64,000 nt of DNA from Meandrina meandrites (Eukaryota > Cnidaria > Anthozoa > Scleractinia > Meandrinidae), in assembly GCA_963693305.1 (NCBI GenBank), contig OY855908.1:32114305-32178304 (forward strand). The letters are read 5' to 3'. Each line of letters begins with the position of its first letter. Position 1 is the first letter of the stretch. Shown in pieces: positions 12,040 to 24,600 of the stretch. The translations under genes were made by a program, and so were the position numbers. The notes below the pieces were generated by a model. That model saw only the letters and a program-made list of their open reading frames with translations. It ran no database searches and was not told the DNA's origin.

Positions 12040-12364
12040 GGGTGCTTACCATTTGTCAGAAGGAACCGGTTGGAATGAACACTGATTAATGGTAAGGGAT
12101 TTTCCAAAATCAGCAAACCAACCGAACGAGATGGCGCTTACCATTTGAAGTTCGGTTTCCTGTTTTTGTTTTCCGTTGATGAGAGACTGGAACTGGGAAA
12201 TCGTGCAAATGGTAAGGAAATTTCCGACGTTCCGTTCCGAACGGAAAAAGAGGACTACCTCTGGAGGTAGTCCACAATTTCCGAACTGATTTTCCGGAAA
12301 ATTACTGTTCCATTTGACTTTCAACCGAAATTTCCGGATTTTTTTGGCTAAATGGTAAGCACCC
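12040..12364. mobile_element. 325-base MITE with 15-base TIRs and CTA target duplication
   Basis: The ends are GGGTGCTTACCATTT and AAATGGTAAGCACCC, a perfect 15-base inverted pair. CTA precedes (12037-12039) and follows (12365-12367), a 3-base target duplication. Internal sequence is rich in 'aatttccgg' blocks. A relative occurs near 40740-41027. No transposase; it lies in intron 5 of CapA copy 1. Confidence 0.7.
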
Positions 12365-12396
12365 CTAATCTCCCCAATTTCTAACGTCTACACGTT

Positions 12397-12398
12397 GT

Positions 12399-12481
<83 letters not shown>

Positions 12482-12483
12482 TT
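12397..12483. repeat. (TTTA)n microsatellite
   Basis: About 21 perfect TTTA units ending 25 bases before exon 6 of CapA copy 1, close to the polypyrimidine tract and acceptor. Confidence 0.97.
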
Positions 12484-12933
12484 GCTTGTTTTTTTTTTGT
12501 TTTTTCAGAAAGTTTACGGAAGATTGGGTAAAAAACCAAATCAATACATGATAGAGTCCTTTGAGCACTACGTTCTTGGAAACTGCGAGGATTTGAGAGC
12601 GACTGAGATGCTTAAAGTTACCGTTTCAAGGTCAGGAATTTGACTGAGGAATTTCTAGAACATTTTATTGTATTGTTATAATATAAGCACTTGGACAAGC
12701 CAAATGTAAAAACATGCCGTCATAAAACTATTCTGCTATTTAATGGTGCATGTAGTGAGAGTCAAATGATTTACCAATTTACAAATTTGATATTCGATAC
12801 AATGGACTAAAATCATGGAATGAAAATTGATGAGAGATTCAAGAACTTTACCTCATACTCTATTAACTCCTGCTCATAATTGGTTTATTTGGATAATTCT
12901 TTTGTTATCTATATATCTCCTTTTTTCTTTTTT

Positions 12934-12957
12934 TATTCATTCATTCATTCATTCATT
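12934..12957. repeat. (ATTC)n short microsatellite
   Basis: About six ATTC units in intron 6 of CapA copy 1. A longer array of the same unit sits in copy 2 at 23730. Confidence 0.85.
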
Positions 12958-13027
12958 TAATTATTTATATTTGCTTATTGCTATTTCCGTTATTAACTGA
13001 TTTATTCTATTTTATATCTGTATGTGA

Positions 13028-13213
13028 ATAGGCCATTTCCGAGTTACTCTTTACCTGTGTTTCAAAACGAGTCTACGTGCGAAACCATTCATATGAAAAT
13101 GTAAACCACCTTCATGTCCATTTTCATGCAAATCAAAGTCATTTTCACTTGAATGGTTTCGCACGAAAACTCGTTTTAAAACTGTGGCCAAAGGCAACTC
13201 CGAAATGGCCTAT
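13028..13213. mobile_element. MITE with ~18-base TIRs
   Basis: ATAGGCCATTTCCGAGTT at the left is inverted at the right as AACTCCGAAATGGCCTAT, and inner arms also pair (AAACGAGT, GCGAAACCATTC). It lies in intron 6 of CapA copy 1. Absent from the same, much shorter, intron of copy 2. Confidence 0.7.
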
Positions 13214-13787
13214 TATCTGAGTAATTGTGCTGTAATTATAACTCGCACTTATAACGCTTGTATTTATTGAATTAGTTAATTTGTCTTTTTTCTGACCTGT
13301 GTATGTTTTAACTTAAAAAATGAAGGTCACCGAACTAGTTTAGCTTTGAAACTATTTTGGGTGACCAGTTACTGTTGAATTTTTAATTTATATTTCTACT
13401 CATGTCTTGTACTATTGCAGTACAAATAAACGTTGTTGTTTTTGCACCATAAGAAGTGCGTTAAGTGATGTGTCAGCTGCAAATTTGACGTTTGACTTAT
13501 ACCCAGACTGCCAATGCAAGGGAATGGCAGCACATCAAGAAAGGGACTTTTCGCTGGAATGGGCGTCTATCTGCTCACCAACATTACCTTTATTTTGTTT
13601 ACTTAGTTCGTTCATTCATTCGTTCTTTCTTTCTTCTTTTAGAAATGGTGTTGTGGAAGCAAAATATCTGCCCCTGAAGATCGCATTCGATCGTAAAACC
13701 AAGCGAATTCATCCTGAACCTAAAAAGAATGCAAAATGGGTCACTGTTTGTGGAGATCAGGATGAACGATGCAAAGAATTTCATTAG

Positions 13788-14325
13788 AGTTAAAAACAAC
13801 ATTTAAAAGTACCCTTAATCCACTTGTTTTCATTTTCGTAGTTCTAATGGGCTCGAATGCAATGTCTGTACATTACTGCGACCGCTCCTTGTAGATTTGT
13901 GTACTCTAGCTACCCGCTAGTATTCGAAAAGTTATTTTTTAGAACTACAAGTTTCCGATGCTTTTATTTTCAAATTGTAGTTTAGAGTTCTCACTTCTTG
14001 TTATCGCTTTGGAGATCTTTTTTCGCGATGACGGTTTTTGCTTCTGTACATGAGATTTCAAAGAGCATGTTTTTCTTGTTTTTTTTTTCTATGGACATGA
14101 GGAGGACGTTATGTCCGTAATGACTGTTTTCCCTTTTTTACGATATAAAGTAGCTTCCTACCGTGTCAATGACAGCTCGTCGCAACTTCTTGGTACCTCT
14201 TGGTACCAAAAGATCTACTTCTTCTATGGACGACGCCAAGCTTAAGGAGGGCACTGAAAATAAAGTCAAGATACAGTAGTTTATTAGGAACTCCGTTTGC
14301 AATCGTAAATGTAATCCAGTAGGGG
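13788..14325. other. 3' flank of CapA copy 1, duplicated with the gene
   Basis: Aligns by eye with 25917-26520 downstream of copy 2: shared 'gtgtactctagctacccgct', 'gttatcgctttggagatctttt' and 'ccgtttgcaatcgtaaatgtaatc'. Similarity stops at about 14323 and 26515, marking the right boundary of the ~8-10 kb duplicated unit. An AATAAA at about 14259 could serve as a polyadenylation signal. Confidence 0.55.
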
Positions 14326-14388
14326 GAACAAGTGCCAGTTTTAGCAAATCTTCGTTGAAGCACTTGAAGAGTTTCGGAATTATTTCAT

Positions 14389-14485
14389 CAAATCAAAAAC
14401 TAGCGCGAGTGCTCACGAATACCACGGAAGCATTCGCGCGAAAAAATACGTCATGTTGCTTAGCAAATTGTGGGACGAAAACCGC
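14389..14485. repeat. Dispersed repeat, copy A
   Basis: 'atcaaaaactagcgcgagtgctcacgaataccacgg...cgtcatgttgcttag' matches 55048-55142 ('atcaaaaactagcgctagtcctcgcgagtactgcg...acatgttgcatggttgcttag'). Family unknown. Confidence 0.5.
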
Positions 14486-14833
14486 GGGCTCAGTCACTTC
14501 TCGGAGAAGTGATTGCGCCATCAACTGGCACTTGTTCTCCCGACTGTAATCGGCGATAAATTAGACTTAGAACTATAATCTGTAAAAGTGGTTTCAATGG
14601 GTCTGGATTTATGAAAACAGGGGGTCATAAAGAAAAAAATGCAGCTCGGAAGAAAATTTAAAGAAGGAACAAAGAAATTTTTGAAAGGCAAATTTTCGCC
14701 CACTAATTCTCCTTCCCATATACAAGCCTCCCCTAAAATTAAGCCCACCTTTAACAGACGTTAATCAAATATAAGCCAAGGGCGGAATTTTCTCCTTGTA
14801 TTTTATGGGATTCCGAAACTTGTATTTGGCACC

Positions 14834-16776
14834 TCACACCGTTCCCAAATATGATGGATCTGTAACTTGTTTTTTTTGGTTGTGTTTGGTCTTTAATTTA
14901 AGCCCTATTGGATGTGGACCCATCAGGTCTACTGCAAAGCCCCTCCACTGCTTTGTTTGCATGGTCGTTGTCTTCACTGGAGGCATGGTGGCAGCAGGAG
15001 TCACAGCTTTACATCCAAGGCATTTCTTGCAGTGACTTTCCACCATACTGTTCATATGCGGCCACCACACTGTGCTTCGGAGGCGATCTTTCGTTTTCAC
15101 TATCCCTTGGTGTCCCTCGTGGGCTAACTCTATGTTTACGCGAACTCGCAGGAACAACAATCCGCATGCCTCTCATCACCAATCTGCCAACCACAGTAAT
15201 TTCATCACGCAACAACCTTTATTAACTAGGCGCTGTAGACCAGCCCCCTGTTTTCCAACAACGAAACACCTCAGTGAGTTCCTAATCCTCAGCAGAAGCT
15301 CTCTCTATCTCTCGGGTGGTCATCGCACGGGGTGTAACGTTGACCGCTACCATTCTGACATGCTCTTCAGTTGTACCGTCACGGGGTGAGGCTGGTATCT
15401 TTGTCAAATGACTTAGGCAATCAGCTATATTCCGGCCTGAGGGTACATCACGCACTGTGTACTTGAAGGGCATAAGACGCAGGACCCATCTCTTAACTCT
15501 GGCTGATGGTTTAGATCTAGGACCATAGATAGCTTCCAGAGCTTTGCAATCAGTGAAAAGCTCAAATGACTGTAACCCAGATAAGTAGAGATGCAATATC
15601 TCACAGGCCCAGACGACCGCTATGGCCTCCTTCTCTGTCTGGCTGTATCGACGCTTGACATCACTCAAGCTTCGGCTTGCAAATGCGACCGCTCTCTTCA
15701 CTCTTTGCTTTTCTTTCACAAGTATAGTAAGTCCGACCGGACTCGCATCAGTAACCATTTCAGTTGGTACATCCGTGTCGTAGAAGGCCATCATTGATGC
15801 CTTGGCCAACTGGTTTTTCAGTGCCTCAAATGCTTCGTTCTGCTCTTTGCCCCATTGCCACTTGGCACCCTGACGTGTCAGCTTCCTGAGTGGTTCCACA
15901 GTTGTCGCAAAATCAGGCAGGAACCGTGAGCTGAACCTGACAAGTCCCAGAAAGCTTCGCAACTCTGCAAAATTGGCGGGAGCCTCTGTTTCCCAAATAG
16001 CCTTGACCTTCCCTTCTGTCGGTCTCTCACCATGCTTATTTAAAAGCAGTCCCATGACCACAATCTGACTCATTCCAATCTTGCACTTATCCTTATTGAG
16101 GGTGAGGTTTCTCTCTTGCAATCGGTTAGCAATGCAACAAGGTTTCTGTCATGGTCCTCGGTTGTCTTTCCATGCACGTCGTCAGCGATGTTGGTGGCCA
16201 GGGAACCCAGCAATTATTTGTCTAACAATGTTCTGGTATTGTTCTGGAGCACTGTTAATACCAAAGCTCAACCTCTGAAAAGGTTGTGATATCCCTGGAA
16301 CCTTCTTCCAGCTCAATTTGATGAAAGCCCATGTTCATGTCAAGTTTGGAGAAAACTGTGCTCCCATTCAGTCCCTCCAGCTCCTTATCTACTGTTGGGA
16401 TTGGAAGCTTTTCCCTTCGTATGGCCTCATTAGCACACCTCATATCCACACAAATCCGTACATCGTCCTTGTTTGGTTTGGGAGCAAATACAGCTGGGCT
16501 CCGCCATGTTGTTGGACCTGAAACCTTCTCAATGATGTCTAGATCAAGAAGCTCATTTATTTTCTTTGTGACTTTCTCTTTCAGAGGGTAAGGAATCCTT
16601 CTTGGTTTCTGTGCTACAGGTTTTACCTCCGGATCAATCTGCAGGTTGCAGTTGGTAGCCTGACAATTTGCCAACTCCCGACAACACCTTTGGAAACGAT
16701 CTACAATACCATCAAAGTCACTGGCCACAGAATAAACGTTTGCCACACCCCCTAGTTCTGGTCCGACTTTCAACAC
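14834..16776 (-). mobile_element. Broken Ty3/gypsy-type LTR retrotransposon pol
   Basis: Three minus-strand blocks lie in pol order. Block 1 (16776-16255) is the reverse transcriptase fingers/palm start (PRRIPYPLKEKV, RICVDMR, FSKLDMNMGFHQIEL). Block 2 (16121-15282) starts after a frame break and holds the end of RT (LTLNKDKCKIG, FLGLVRF) and RNase H (TDASPVGL, TEKEAIAVVWACE, FTDCKALE). Block 3 (15160-14834) is the integrase zinc finger (HEGHQG...CKKCLGC) and the first strand of the core (DLMGPHPIG), cut off after it. The catalytic Asp pair of RT lies between blocks 1 and 2 in a shifted frame (ADDVHGK). No gag, protease or LTR was found. An in-frame stop directly precedes block 1. It sits between the two CapA copies and is a dead 5'- and 3'-truncated insertion. 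Confidence 0.85.
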
Positions 16777-18499
16777 TTACAATCGCTTACCTGCAGGACT
16801 ACTGCGAGTAAACACCTTCCTTATCCTTGCGTCACGAGGATCGTTTCCATGGTTTTTCTTCCATTACACTCAATGCGCGTATGCATTGACACTGTTCAGT
16901 CGCTGCATGCTCTGAGGTCCGAGATGTCTATGATTTTATGCCATGTGAATCTTAAAAAGGTGTGCTACCAAGGCTGGAAATAACACATCATCTGTCTGTT
17001 TATTGTGATTTAAATAGCCGCGGTCTTATCAGGTACAAATAAAAAAGGCTTCCGTTTTCTTCTGAAAGAGAAAAGTTACAATGCTGATTTTCAAGCGACA
17101 TAAACATTAACATTTCTACAGGCATAGAAGCTTAAGTTAAAATGGTCGCAATACAAGGATTGACATAAATTTGAGCATAAGGATCAATTTTCCTTTTCTA
17201 GAGGTAACCAATTGCCTTTTTGTTGTTTTTTTTTTCCATCGGAATGCTTTCGTCCCACTGGCAAACTCGAATATGCTTAAAAGAGGGGGTTAATATTATA
17301 ATAAATGCAAAATTTTCCATCCAAGCCAAAGTCAAACAAAACAGTCCTTTGACAAAATTGCTATGCTATTAACGATGACAACGTCGCTAGTTACCCTTGC
17401 ATGACCTCAGAAATCAGAGCATGCAGGGCCTGAACACTGTCAATGCCCCCCCCCCCCCCCCCCCCCCTGGCCCATGTGAAAATTCCTCAAATTCACATCA
17501 AATCCAAAAAAAATGTATAGCATTCAAAAAACAACAAGGCGGTGTTCACAACAGAGTTGAAGCAGTGCTTCACTTAAAATATATATTTCATCCAAATTAG
17601 GGCAGCTCCAGAAACGTAAAATAGCGCAAATTGTGTGTAAGATATTAATTTTAATGTTCCGGTAGTTTTATTCGATTCGTCCGGTTAGTTCCCATATAAA
17701 TAAAAAAAAACGTAAATATGGCGACTTCGCTACACTTTGACGCAAAAGGTGAGTTAGCTCAAACCTTTTCATCGTTCCAAATAGCCGAAATTGATTTGGA
17801 GCAAATAAACCTGATACATTGAACCTTTTTTTCTTCGGTTGTTGTGCTTCTAGGTGAAATTGGGAATTGCTGGAGCATTCCAAGGTTCGAAGTTCGCCCA
17901 GGGTTAATATTTTGATTTCCAAATTATACCAGGGTTTCTGTCCCGAGGATTTTGCGGAAACTTGAAAAGTCATGTCAAGATGTTATTACTAGCTAACTGC
18001 AGGGATTTAAACGAAATCTTAACGCTCAGTTATCTGTAAACAGCAATTTTATCCAAAAAGTAGTGTTCAATAAAAGTACCCTCGCGCAAAACTAGCGTAC
18101 AGTACATCAACATTTTGACCATGCATATTATTCCTCGATAAATTTCGTATAAAATGTGAAAGTATCAGAGAAATTAAGTCCGAAATGGTGAAGTTATTAG
18201 AGTTTTCAGTTTAGACAGCCATGCAGCGGGTCATTTATTTCGATCGAGTCACCTTAACCTGCGATTTACCAGTGATCCCTGTGATCCAAAGCGAATACCA
18301 ATACTCCTAGTCCCTCGGAAAAGACCGGAGTTAAACGCCAAATGGCTCCGAATTAAGATATTTGTGGTACCTTACTCTTTGATGCGTCCAGATGTCTACA
18401 TGTCAACCGTGTTGGACAGTTCATGGAATAAAATAAACAGCACCAGGGTATTTTAGCACTTGAGAAAATTAGAGTAAAATAAAGCTGATCAATAATGTA
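16777..18499. other. Intergenic, no gene seen
   Basis: Contains a 22-base poly-C (17446-17467) and AT-rich unique-looking sequence. No ORF with domain-like composition or splice context was recognised on either strand. Confidence 0.5.
17446..17467. repeat. Poly-C tract
   Basis: Twenty-two uninterrupted C residues. Confidence 0.95.
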
Positions 18500-18600
18500 T
18501 TAAACTCTAACCACCCAATGCCAGTGGAATAGACTTAAGATCTCCGTTAACAAACTCGTGGAGCTTTTGACTAGCTTTATTTGCCAGTGATCATTCCGTT
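18500..18600 (+). promoter_or_regulatory. Conserved upstream region of CapA copy 2
   Basis: Shares 'AAACTCTAACC', 'GGAATAGACTTA' and 'GTGATCATTCCGTTATGAA' with the region upstream of copy 1 (4732-4814). Likely core promoter and 5' UTR; no TATA box evident. Confidence 0.45.
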
Positions 18601-21600
18601 ATGAATTTGATTCTTTTATACTTCTTGATCTCCATGTCTTACGCGGCGACTGCGAGTAAAGGTGAGAGTTATTTGATTTGCTTTATTAAAATTGGATTTC
18701 CTAATTAACTGTCAAACAAATAATAACGGAATCAATTTCATTACGTTTCAAAATTGCGGCTCGCTGTAATTGATAGGTGGTCGATCTTGAAGAAGTAGAT
18801 TACACATATAGAGGATATTGCACGGTGGCGAGAAGATATGAATTTTATGTTCGAGTGGCAGAAACGATATCTCACGAGTGAGCGCTGCGAACGAGTGAGA
18901 TGTCGTTTTTGCCACGAGAGACCAGAAATTGAAATTGCTGATTTTTATTTTATTGTTTTCGAAAAATCGAGCAAGTTTTACATATCACCGTTCGTCTTCA
19001 CAGAAAATACGAAGCACCCGTGTCCGGGATATAGAAAAACTTACTGAGTTCCAATCAAACAAAATACATGAAATATTTGTCAACTAAATATCGTAACACG
19101 TAAGAACTGAAAACATCACTGACGTTTGACTTGAATCCGATGCGGCAATGTCTTGACGGCCGATAGTTTTCAACTGCTTTTGTTTTCTCCTTTATAACAT
19201 CTTGCACTTTGTGAAATTCCTTGCGAAGAATTCTCTCTAAAAGCCTTCAAATCGTCAAGGTTTCCATTACCATGTTCTCGTCCTTGAGTTTTTCGGAAAA
19301 CTCATTCTTTTTCGTCGCTTAATTAAACAAATTAAACCTCCTTGTCGATGCTTGCTCACAACAAACCTGAACGACACAAGAAACCAAGTTCATTCAACAA
19401 AGTAGAAAAGGCGCTAATCGTGACGTCAATGAGCGATATGACACTCGCAAGCGTGTCATACGGAAAATACGCGACTCGGGTCCCGGATGGAGTGGCGTAT
19501 GGACTCTACGAGTGGTTTAGTTCCCAGTAAAACACTCTCGTCCATATAATAAGTAATGGTAATAGGATTGAGTGGAGTCCAATTCGGTCTGTAATCATAC
19601 GAGTGATTAACAAAATCGGACGACCGCGTAGCGGGAGTCCGATTTGTTTAATCACGAGTATGATTACAGACAGAATTGGACGACACAAAGTCCTGTTACC
19701 AATTAATCATAAGTATAACAAAATTCGAGAAAAAATTTAGATAAAGCGAAGCCTACTAAGGACTTATCGTCACTGAGGCAAAAAAGCCATTCTTGAAGCT
19801 GAACGTTTTAGGAATATCAAGGAGTATTTAGTCACAACAAGAAACCAAATAAAGAGCGCGCGCATGTGCAGCACGCGAACTTTGTTATTGGACACCTTGT
19901 TATTGGACACCTTGTTATTGGACACTTTCTTATTGGACACTTTAGCCGCGCGCGCTCCAATTTGGTAAAAAATAGGGCGTGCTAAGAACCAATCAGATTC
20001 GAGAATTTTGTTATAGTTGTGATTAAAAGTGTTATGACACTTTTGTTGAAGGACTTAATCGAAGGGTCGGGGTTTTTTTTGTCGGTTCTCATCAACATCG
20101 GAAGCATAATGTGGAAGTCGTAACTAGCAAACTTTGATAAATGCGTGGTTTTATTAAGCTGATTTATTACAATGTCTTTCCGATTAATTTAGTACAGTCA
20201 TTTCCAGGAAATAGCAGCTGTTTACAAAATATCGACAAAGTTGCCTCGTGTATATGTTGTAGGTTAAATTGGTAACCTAAATTTAAATTAATCGGCTTCA
20301 ACCTGAAAATAACACTTTTATAATGTAATAAAACTAGGAATTTCATAATGAAAGTGATTTATAAAGTTTCATTGGATAGTGAAAGTGATTAATAATGTTT
20401 CATTGGATATTATTATATTTGAAGTTTGCTAGTGCAGTATTTTGAAGAATTGGTTTGTGCAGTGTGATGAATAGAGTTACATTGCACGTCACCATGCGGT
20501 CGACGATTGTGTACATTTATATTATGTCATACGACTGCGTGAAGTAGTGTTTACTAAAAGCATAGGGCATTGTTTGATTTTTAGGGAAATATGGAATGTT
20601 CATCTGCCTCATGGTATGATTGTACATTTAAATAGTGTTGAATATGCTGTTAAATTTCTTGCAATTATTCCATTTTTTTGCATGCAAGCAGCCGGGGAAA
20701 GATTTGCAGTCGCGTGGTCAAAAGTATGGACCTTTAGCACTGACGCCGAGAACGTGGACCGGTTTTATTGACGTGTGTCATATGTGGAAGTCAACGAGAA
20801 AAATGTTTCTTAGAAAATTCAAGAGCTGCTATTACGGTAGCCCATAAGTATGCAGAGAATTTAAAGAACACATACCAAATTAAACCAAATTCACTCACAC
20901 CAAATTCAAAAACGCTGACGATGAATTCAAAACACTCATACTAAATTCATCCTAAAACACTCGCACCGAATTCAAATCACTCGCACCAAATTCAAAAACA
21001 CTCGAACCGATTTCAAATCACTCGCACCAAATTCAGATCAAAGAAAAACAGAGTAAAACTTGCCAAATTTTTCCTACCCTAAAAAATCCCAGAATCAAAA
21101 ATTTCAAACCCAAAAGAATCCTTCTATCATCCCCGCCACATGAAATCAAGAGTACTCCCCCCTGGGATAACAGGACTCCTCCAGGACTCCTAAAACGTCA
21201 TTAAATGCCCTCCGGTCAGTGTCACAGCTTGTACACGGATTCTAAAACTACACCGCTTATAATTATAACACAGGACAACCAACACGAACAAAGGACTACC
21301 AGAACAGTGTGCTGTCTCCCTAAGGCTCGCAAGCAATAGCTTGAATTAATTGAATGGAAGTCCAGTAAATTTTTATCTGCAGGTTGTGACAATGTAAACT
21401 AGGAAACAGATTCAGAGGACGTTGTTTAGGGACCGGCCCATCTGGGGGACAACTCCTTCAAGTGTGTTTACCGCAAAGATAATCACTGGACTCTTATTTC
21501 ATCTTGCAGAACATGTCACTTTATTGTTTGTGGGAGACATTTCCTTCTCTGGTCCGATCAAATATTACGTGGAACACAAGTATCACACATATAATGACTC

Positions 21601-24600
21601 GTTCAATAACGTCGCAACATATATCAGAGAAGCTGACATTTCAGTCGGTAATTTGGAGTCTCCATTTGTCAGCAAAGATGTGTATCGCGACATGTACAAG
21701 GGTAAAAAGTCAATTATACTAGATGCTAGTCCCAACGCCGCCCCAGCATTGAGGTAAAATTATCATCTCAATAAGACTGTGTATATATGACTTACGCACA
21801 TTCTAGGAAGTAGTCTCAGTCTCTCTCTCCTGTAACCTGTAAGACTACTAGAGAATTAATCTCAGAGCTAACTTAAACCCGCGCCACGACTGGAAGATAT
21901 GAAAAGCATCATAAAGCTATCAAAAGACAAATAAGTTAAGCCTTCTTAGAACCTCCTGCAGGGCCTAGAATGGCTTCGGTAGGCAGACAATCAATCAATA
22001 AATCAATCAATTTAAAAAACATCACGACACAGGATGAGGTTTCCCTCTATATCCGAGCCAGAGGCCCATGTAGAAAGCTAATGATAGTCACAACCTTAAA
22101 ATTAAATACAAAGATAAAACGAACTAATATAGGTAAAATTAATTAAATATTGATATATGAATTAAGGTAATCAGACCCTTTCCTTCGCGCACTCGATACT
22201 GGGCGGAGGGGGCACGCTCTCGCAATAGCTCTCACAATATCCGCTTGCGAAGACGTCTTTGGGCTTGTCACGCGTTCCTCCCCCATGGGGAAGAACACGT
22301 GACAAGCCCAAAGACGTCTGCACAGGAGGCTACTCTCACAAGGATCTTGGGTATTCTTGGGTCGGGTATGGTCGGGTATCAGCTCTTGCAAGCTTTCGCG
22401 TGAATGCTGGCTAGCTACGTTTCAAGAGAACACTAGAACAAACAACAGGAACAGCCTCAAAAAAACAATAGCAACTGCTACACCAGAGGACCAGTAGATG
22501 TACAAGGTTACGAAAGGCGCCACATTTTTTTTTTTTTCAATTCTTATCGCTCCAATGTGTCTGAGATTCAAGCAGAAAAACTCCTTTCAAATTACCTAGC
22601 TTTATAGAAAGCTGGGTAGTGGGTGTCTCTGAATGGTGATTGCTCGCTTTGCATCTATGAAGAGCTACGTTAGGACGATGGAATGATCCTGTAAATGATT
22701 ACACTAACAGCAACTTGAAGTTGGGGAGAAAAGCTATCTACCGTTAAGCAAAGGTCTTGTATCAATTTTATCATACTTGTGTACTGATATGATTCTGTGT
22801 GCAGTTTTGCAGGATTTGATGCGGTCACGCTCGCAAACAATCACTTCAACGACTTTGGATCTGTAGGTGCCAACTTTTCCATCGAAGTTCTCAAAACGAC
22901 AGGGATACAATATTTTGGTATAAGCTTTGGCAAATACGACTCTTCTCAGGTACAACAATCATTTCGATCATTTAAGTTTCAGATAAATTTTATTCTGTTC
23001 AACTGATAGTGTTATTCATTTAGTAAGACGCATATCTTGGTATTTCTTCTATTCTAACACAGTCTTATCAACAAGGCGCTACTGAACTTCTTCATGGTGA
23101 AGGGCAAAGATGGCCGATTTCCCAAAGGAACGGCACCTTATTTGATGGTGTCAGATTTCCCAACTTGAAACTGACCATTCTGACCATTTTGACCATTCCG
23201 AATAACGGACCGAACTGATTAGACAGCCGCAGGCACGCTGGAATTAATTTTACATAAAGTATTTTCTCGTTTTTATAGGAACCAGTAACTCTAGAAAGAA
23301 ATGGAATCAAGATAGGATTTCTTGGTTATTGTGACATCGTATCCATAAACAGGAACTGCACCGAAATGAGAATGTTGTTCAACTCTGGTCCTGCCATTTA
23401 TCGAGATGACATTGCCACAAGAGACGTCAACAAGCTAAAGAAGGTTTTACTAAAGCACAAATATTTACATTCACACTGGTAACAGCTAAACATCTAACAT
23501 CTTCGTTAGCAAACGCCCTCTTACAGTATCATCCGGCTCATACGCCCCTTTACACATGTGCTAAACCTGATACATTTAAGTTCTGCTTCAATATCGTCCC
23601 AGAACCCGCTTTCCTCTGACAAAAACAAAACAAAAACGTAGAGGGTGGAAGTCCGATTTTTCGAGCATGCGCAGAGTACTTAGGAAGTTAAGCATCGCCA
23701 TAAAAGTCATTTCTGTTATTATATACTGTTCATTCATTCATTCATTCATTCATTCATTCATTCATTCATTCATTCATTCATTCATTCAACGGTCAATGGC
23801 CAATGGAACACCAATTCCCATTCGGCACGTCCTAACTGTCACAACGGGACTACCTTTTCGGAACTTCCGTTTCTTTTTGGAATAAACCAAAGAAATCATC
23901 TTTTCATTCACATCACACCAGCAGTCTCCGAAGATTCGTTGTAAATAGCATGCAACCTCACTTACATTACTGACCACACAAATCACTAACAACGATATCT
24001 TATCCAAAGGCTCACGTCGACATCATAGTAGTCTACATCCACTATGGTCGAGAACTTTACTTACAACCACTTCCCTACCAGCTTCATATAAACAAGCACC
24101 TGATGTCCCTTGGTGTAAAACTTATCATAGGAGCACATCCGCACGTGCTACAACCACATTACGTCAAGGACAACAAGCTCATTGCATACAGTTTGGGGAA
24201 TTTCATATTTCACCCAAAGGAGACGTTTGGTGGCAGCTATCCGGTATGTTTCGAGAGAACTTAGTTAAGCCTACTTACAAACTGAGATTAATTTGATTTG
24301 AGTTTAGCTCAATACATTTCTGTACTTAGTTTAAGACTCGTTAGGGTTGGGTTATGGTTAAGGGTAAGTGCTTGGTTAAGACCTCGGTTAGGGTTTCACT
24401 CTGGATGCGTTCCTTTGGGATGATTCAGATTAGGGTCAATGATCCAAGATCATTTGAATCATGGTTCATCAAAAGAGCCGAGGAATCCGATCCTTGCCAA
24501 GAGTGAATTCAGCGGTTCCTAAGATGCACTATGCATGGTCATCGGTTCCTTGGATGCACTATGCATGGTCATCGGTTCCTTAGATGCACCATGCATGGTC

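Larger units (their letters stand above)
4815..13787 (+). pseudogene. CapA/PgsA-type poly-gamma-glutamate protein, tandem copy 1 (probably decaying)
   Basis: Seven exons: 4815-4872 (signal peptide MKFILYFLISVSYAVTA), 7810-8062, 8887-9031, 9568 to about 9732, 10958-11191, 12509-12630 and 13643-13787 (TAG stop). Exon phases match copy 2 throughout. Family motifs are present: NLESPF, ANNHFNDFG, IHYGEE, GAHPHVLQP, SLGNFIF, typical of the bacterial CapA/PgsA fold that supports poly-gamma-glutamate synthesis. In cnidarians this family is reported as a horizontally acquired gene linked to the nematocyst matrix. Two lesions stand out. The first motif reads FVGEISFSG, where copy 2 has FVGDISFSG. And the exon 4 donor is gone: where copy 2 has AAG|GTTTTA, copy 1 has a small internal duplication (GCTATATGAACAAATAT GCTATAGGAACAAATAT) with no GT. 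The next GT site (9797) would shift the frame into a stop in exon 5. Skipping exon 4 keeps the frame but loses 55 residues. It may survive as a shortened isoform. Confidence 0.75.

Noticed and set aside
12395..12643. ORF starting with a FIYL repeat
   Set aside because: The N-terminal part is translated TTTA microsatellite; only the end (12509-12630) is a true exon.
23730..23788. CRISPR-like or regulatory array
   Set aside because: Simple ATTC microsatellite without spacers.
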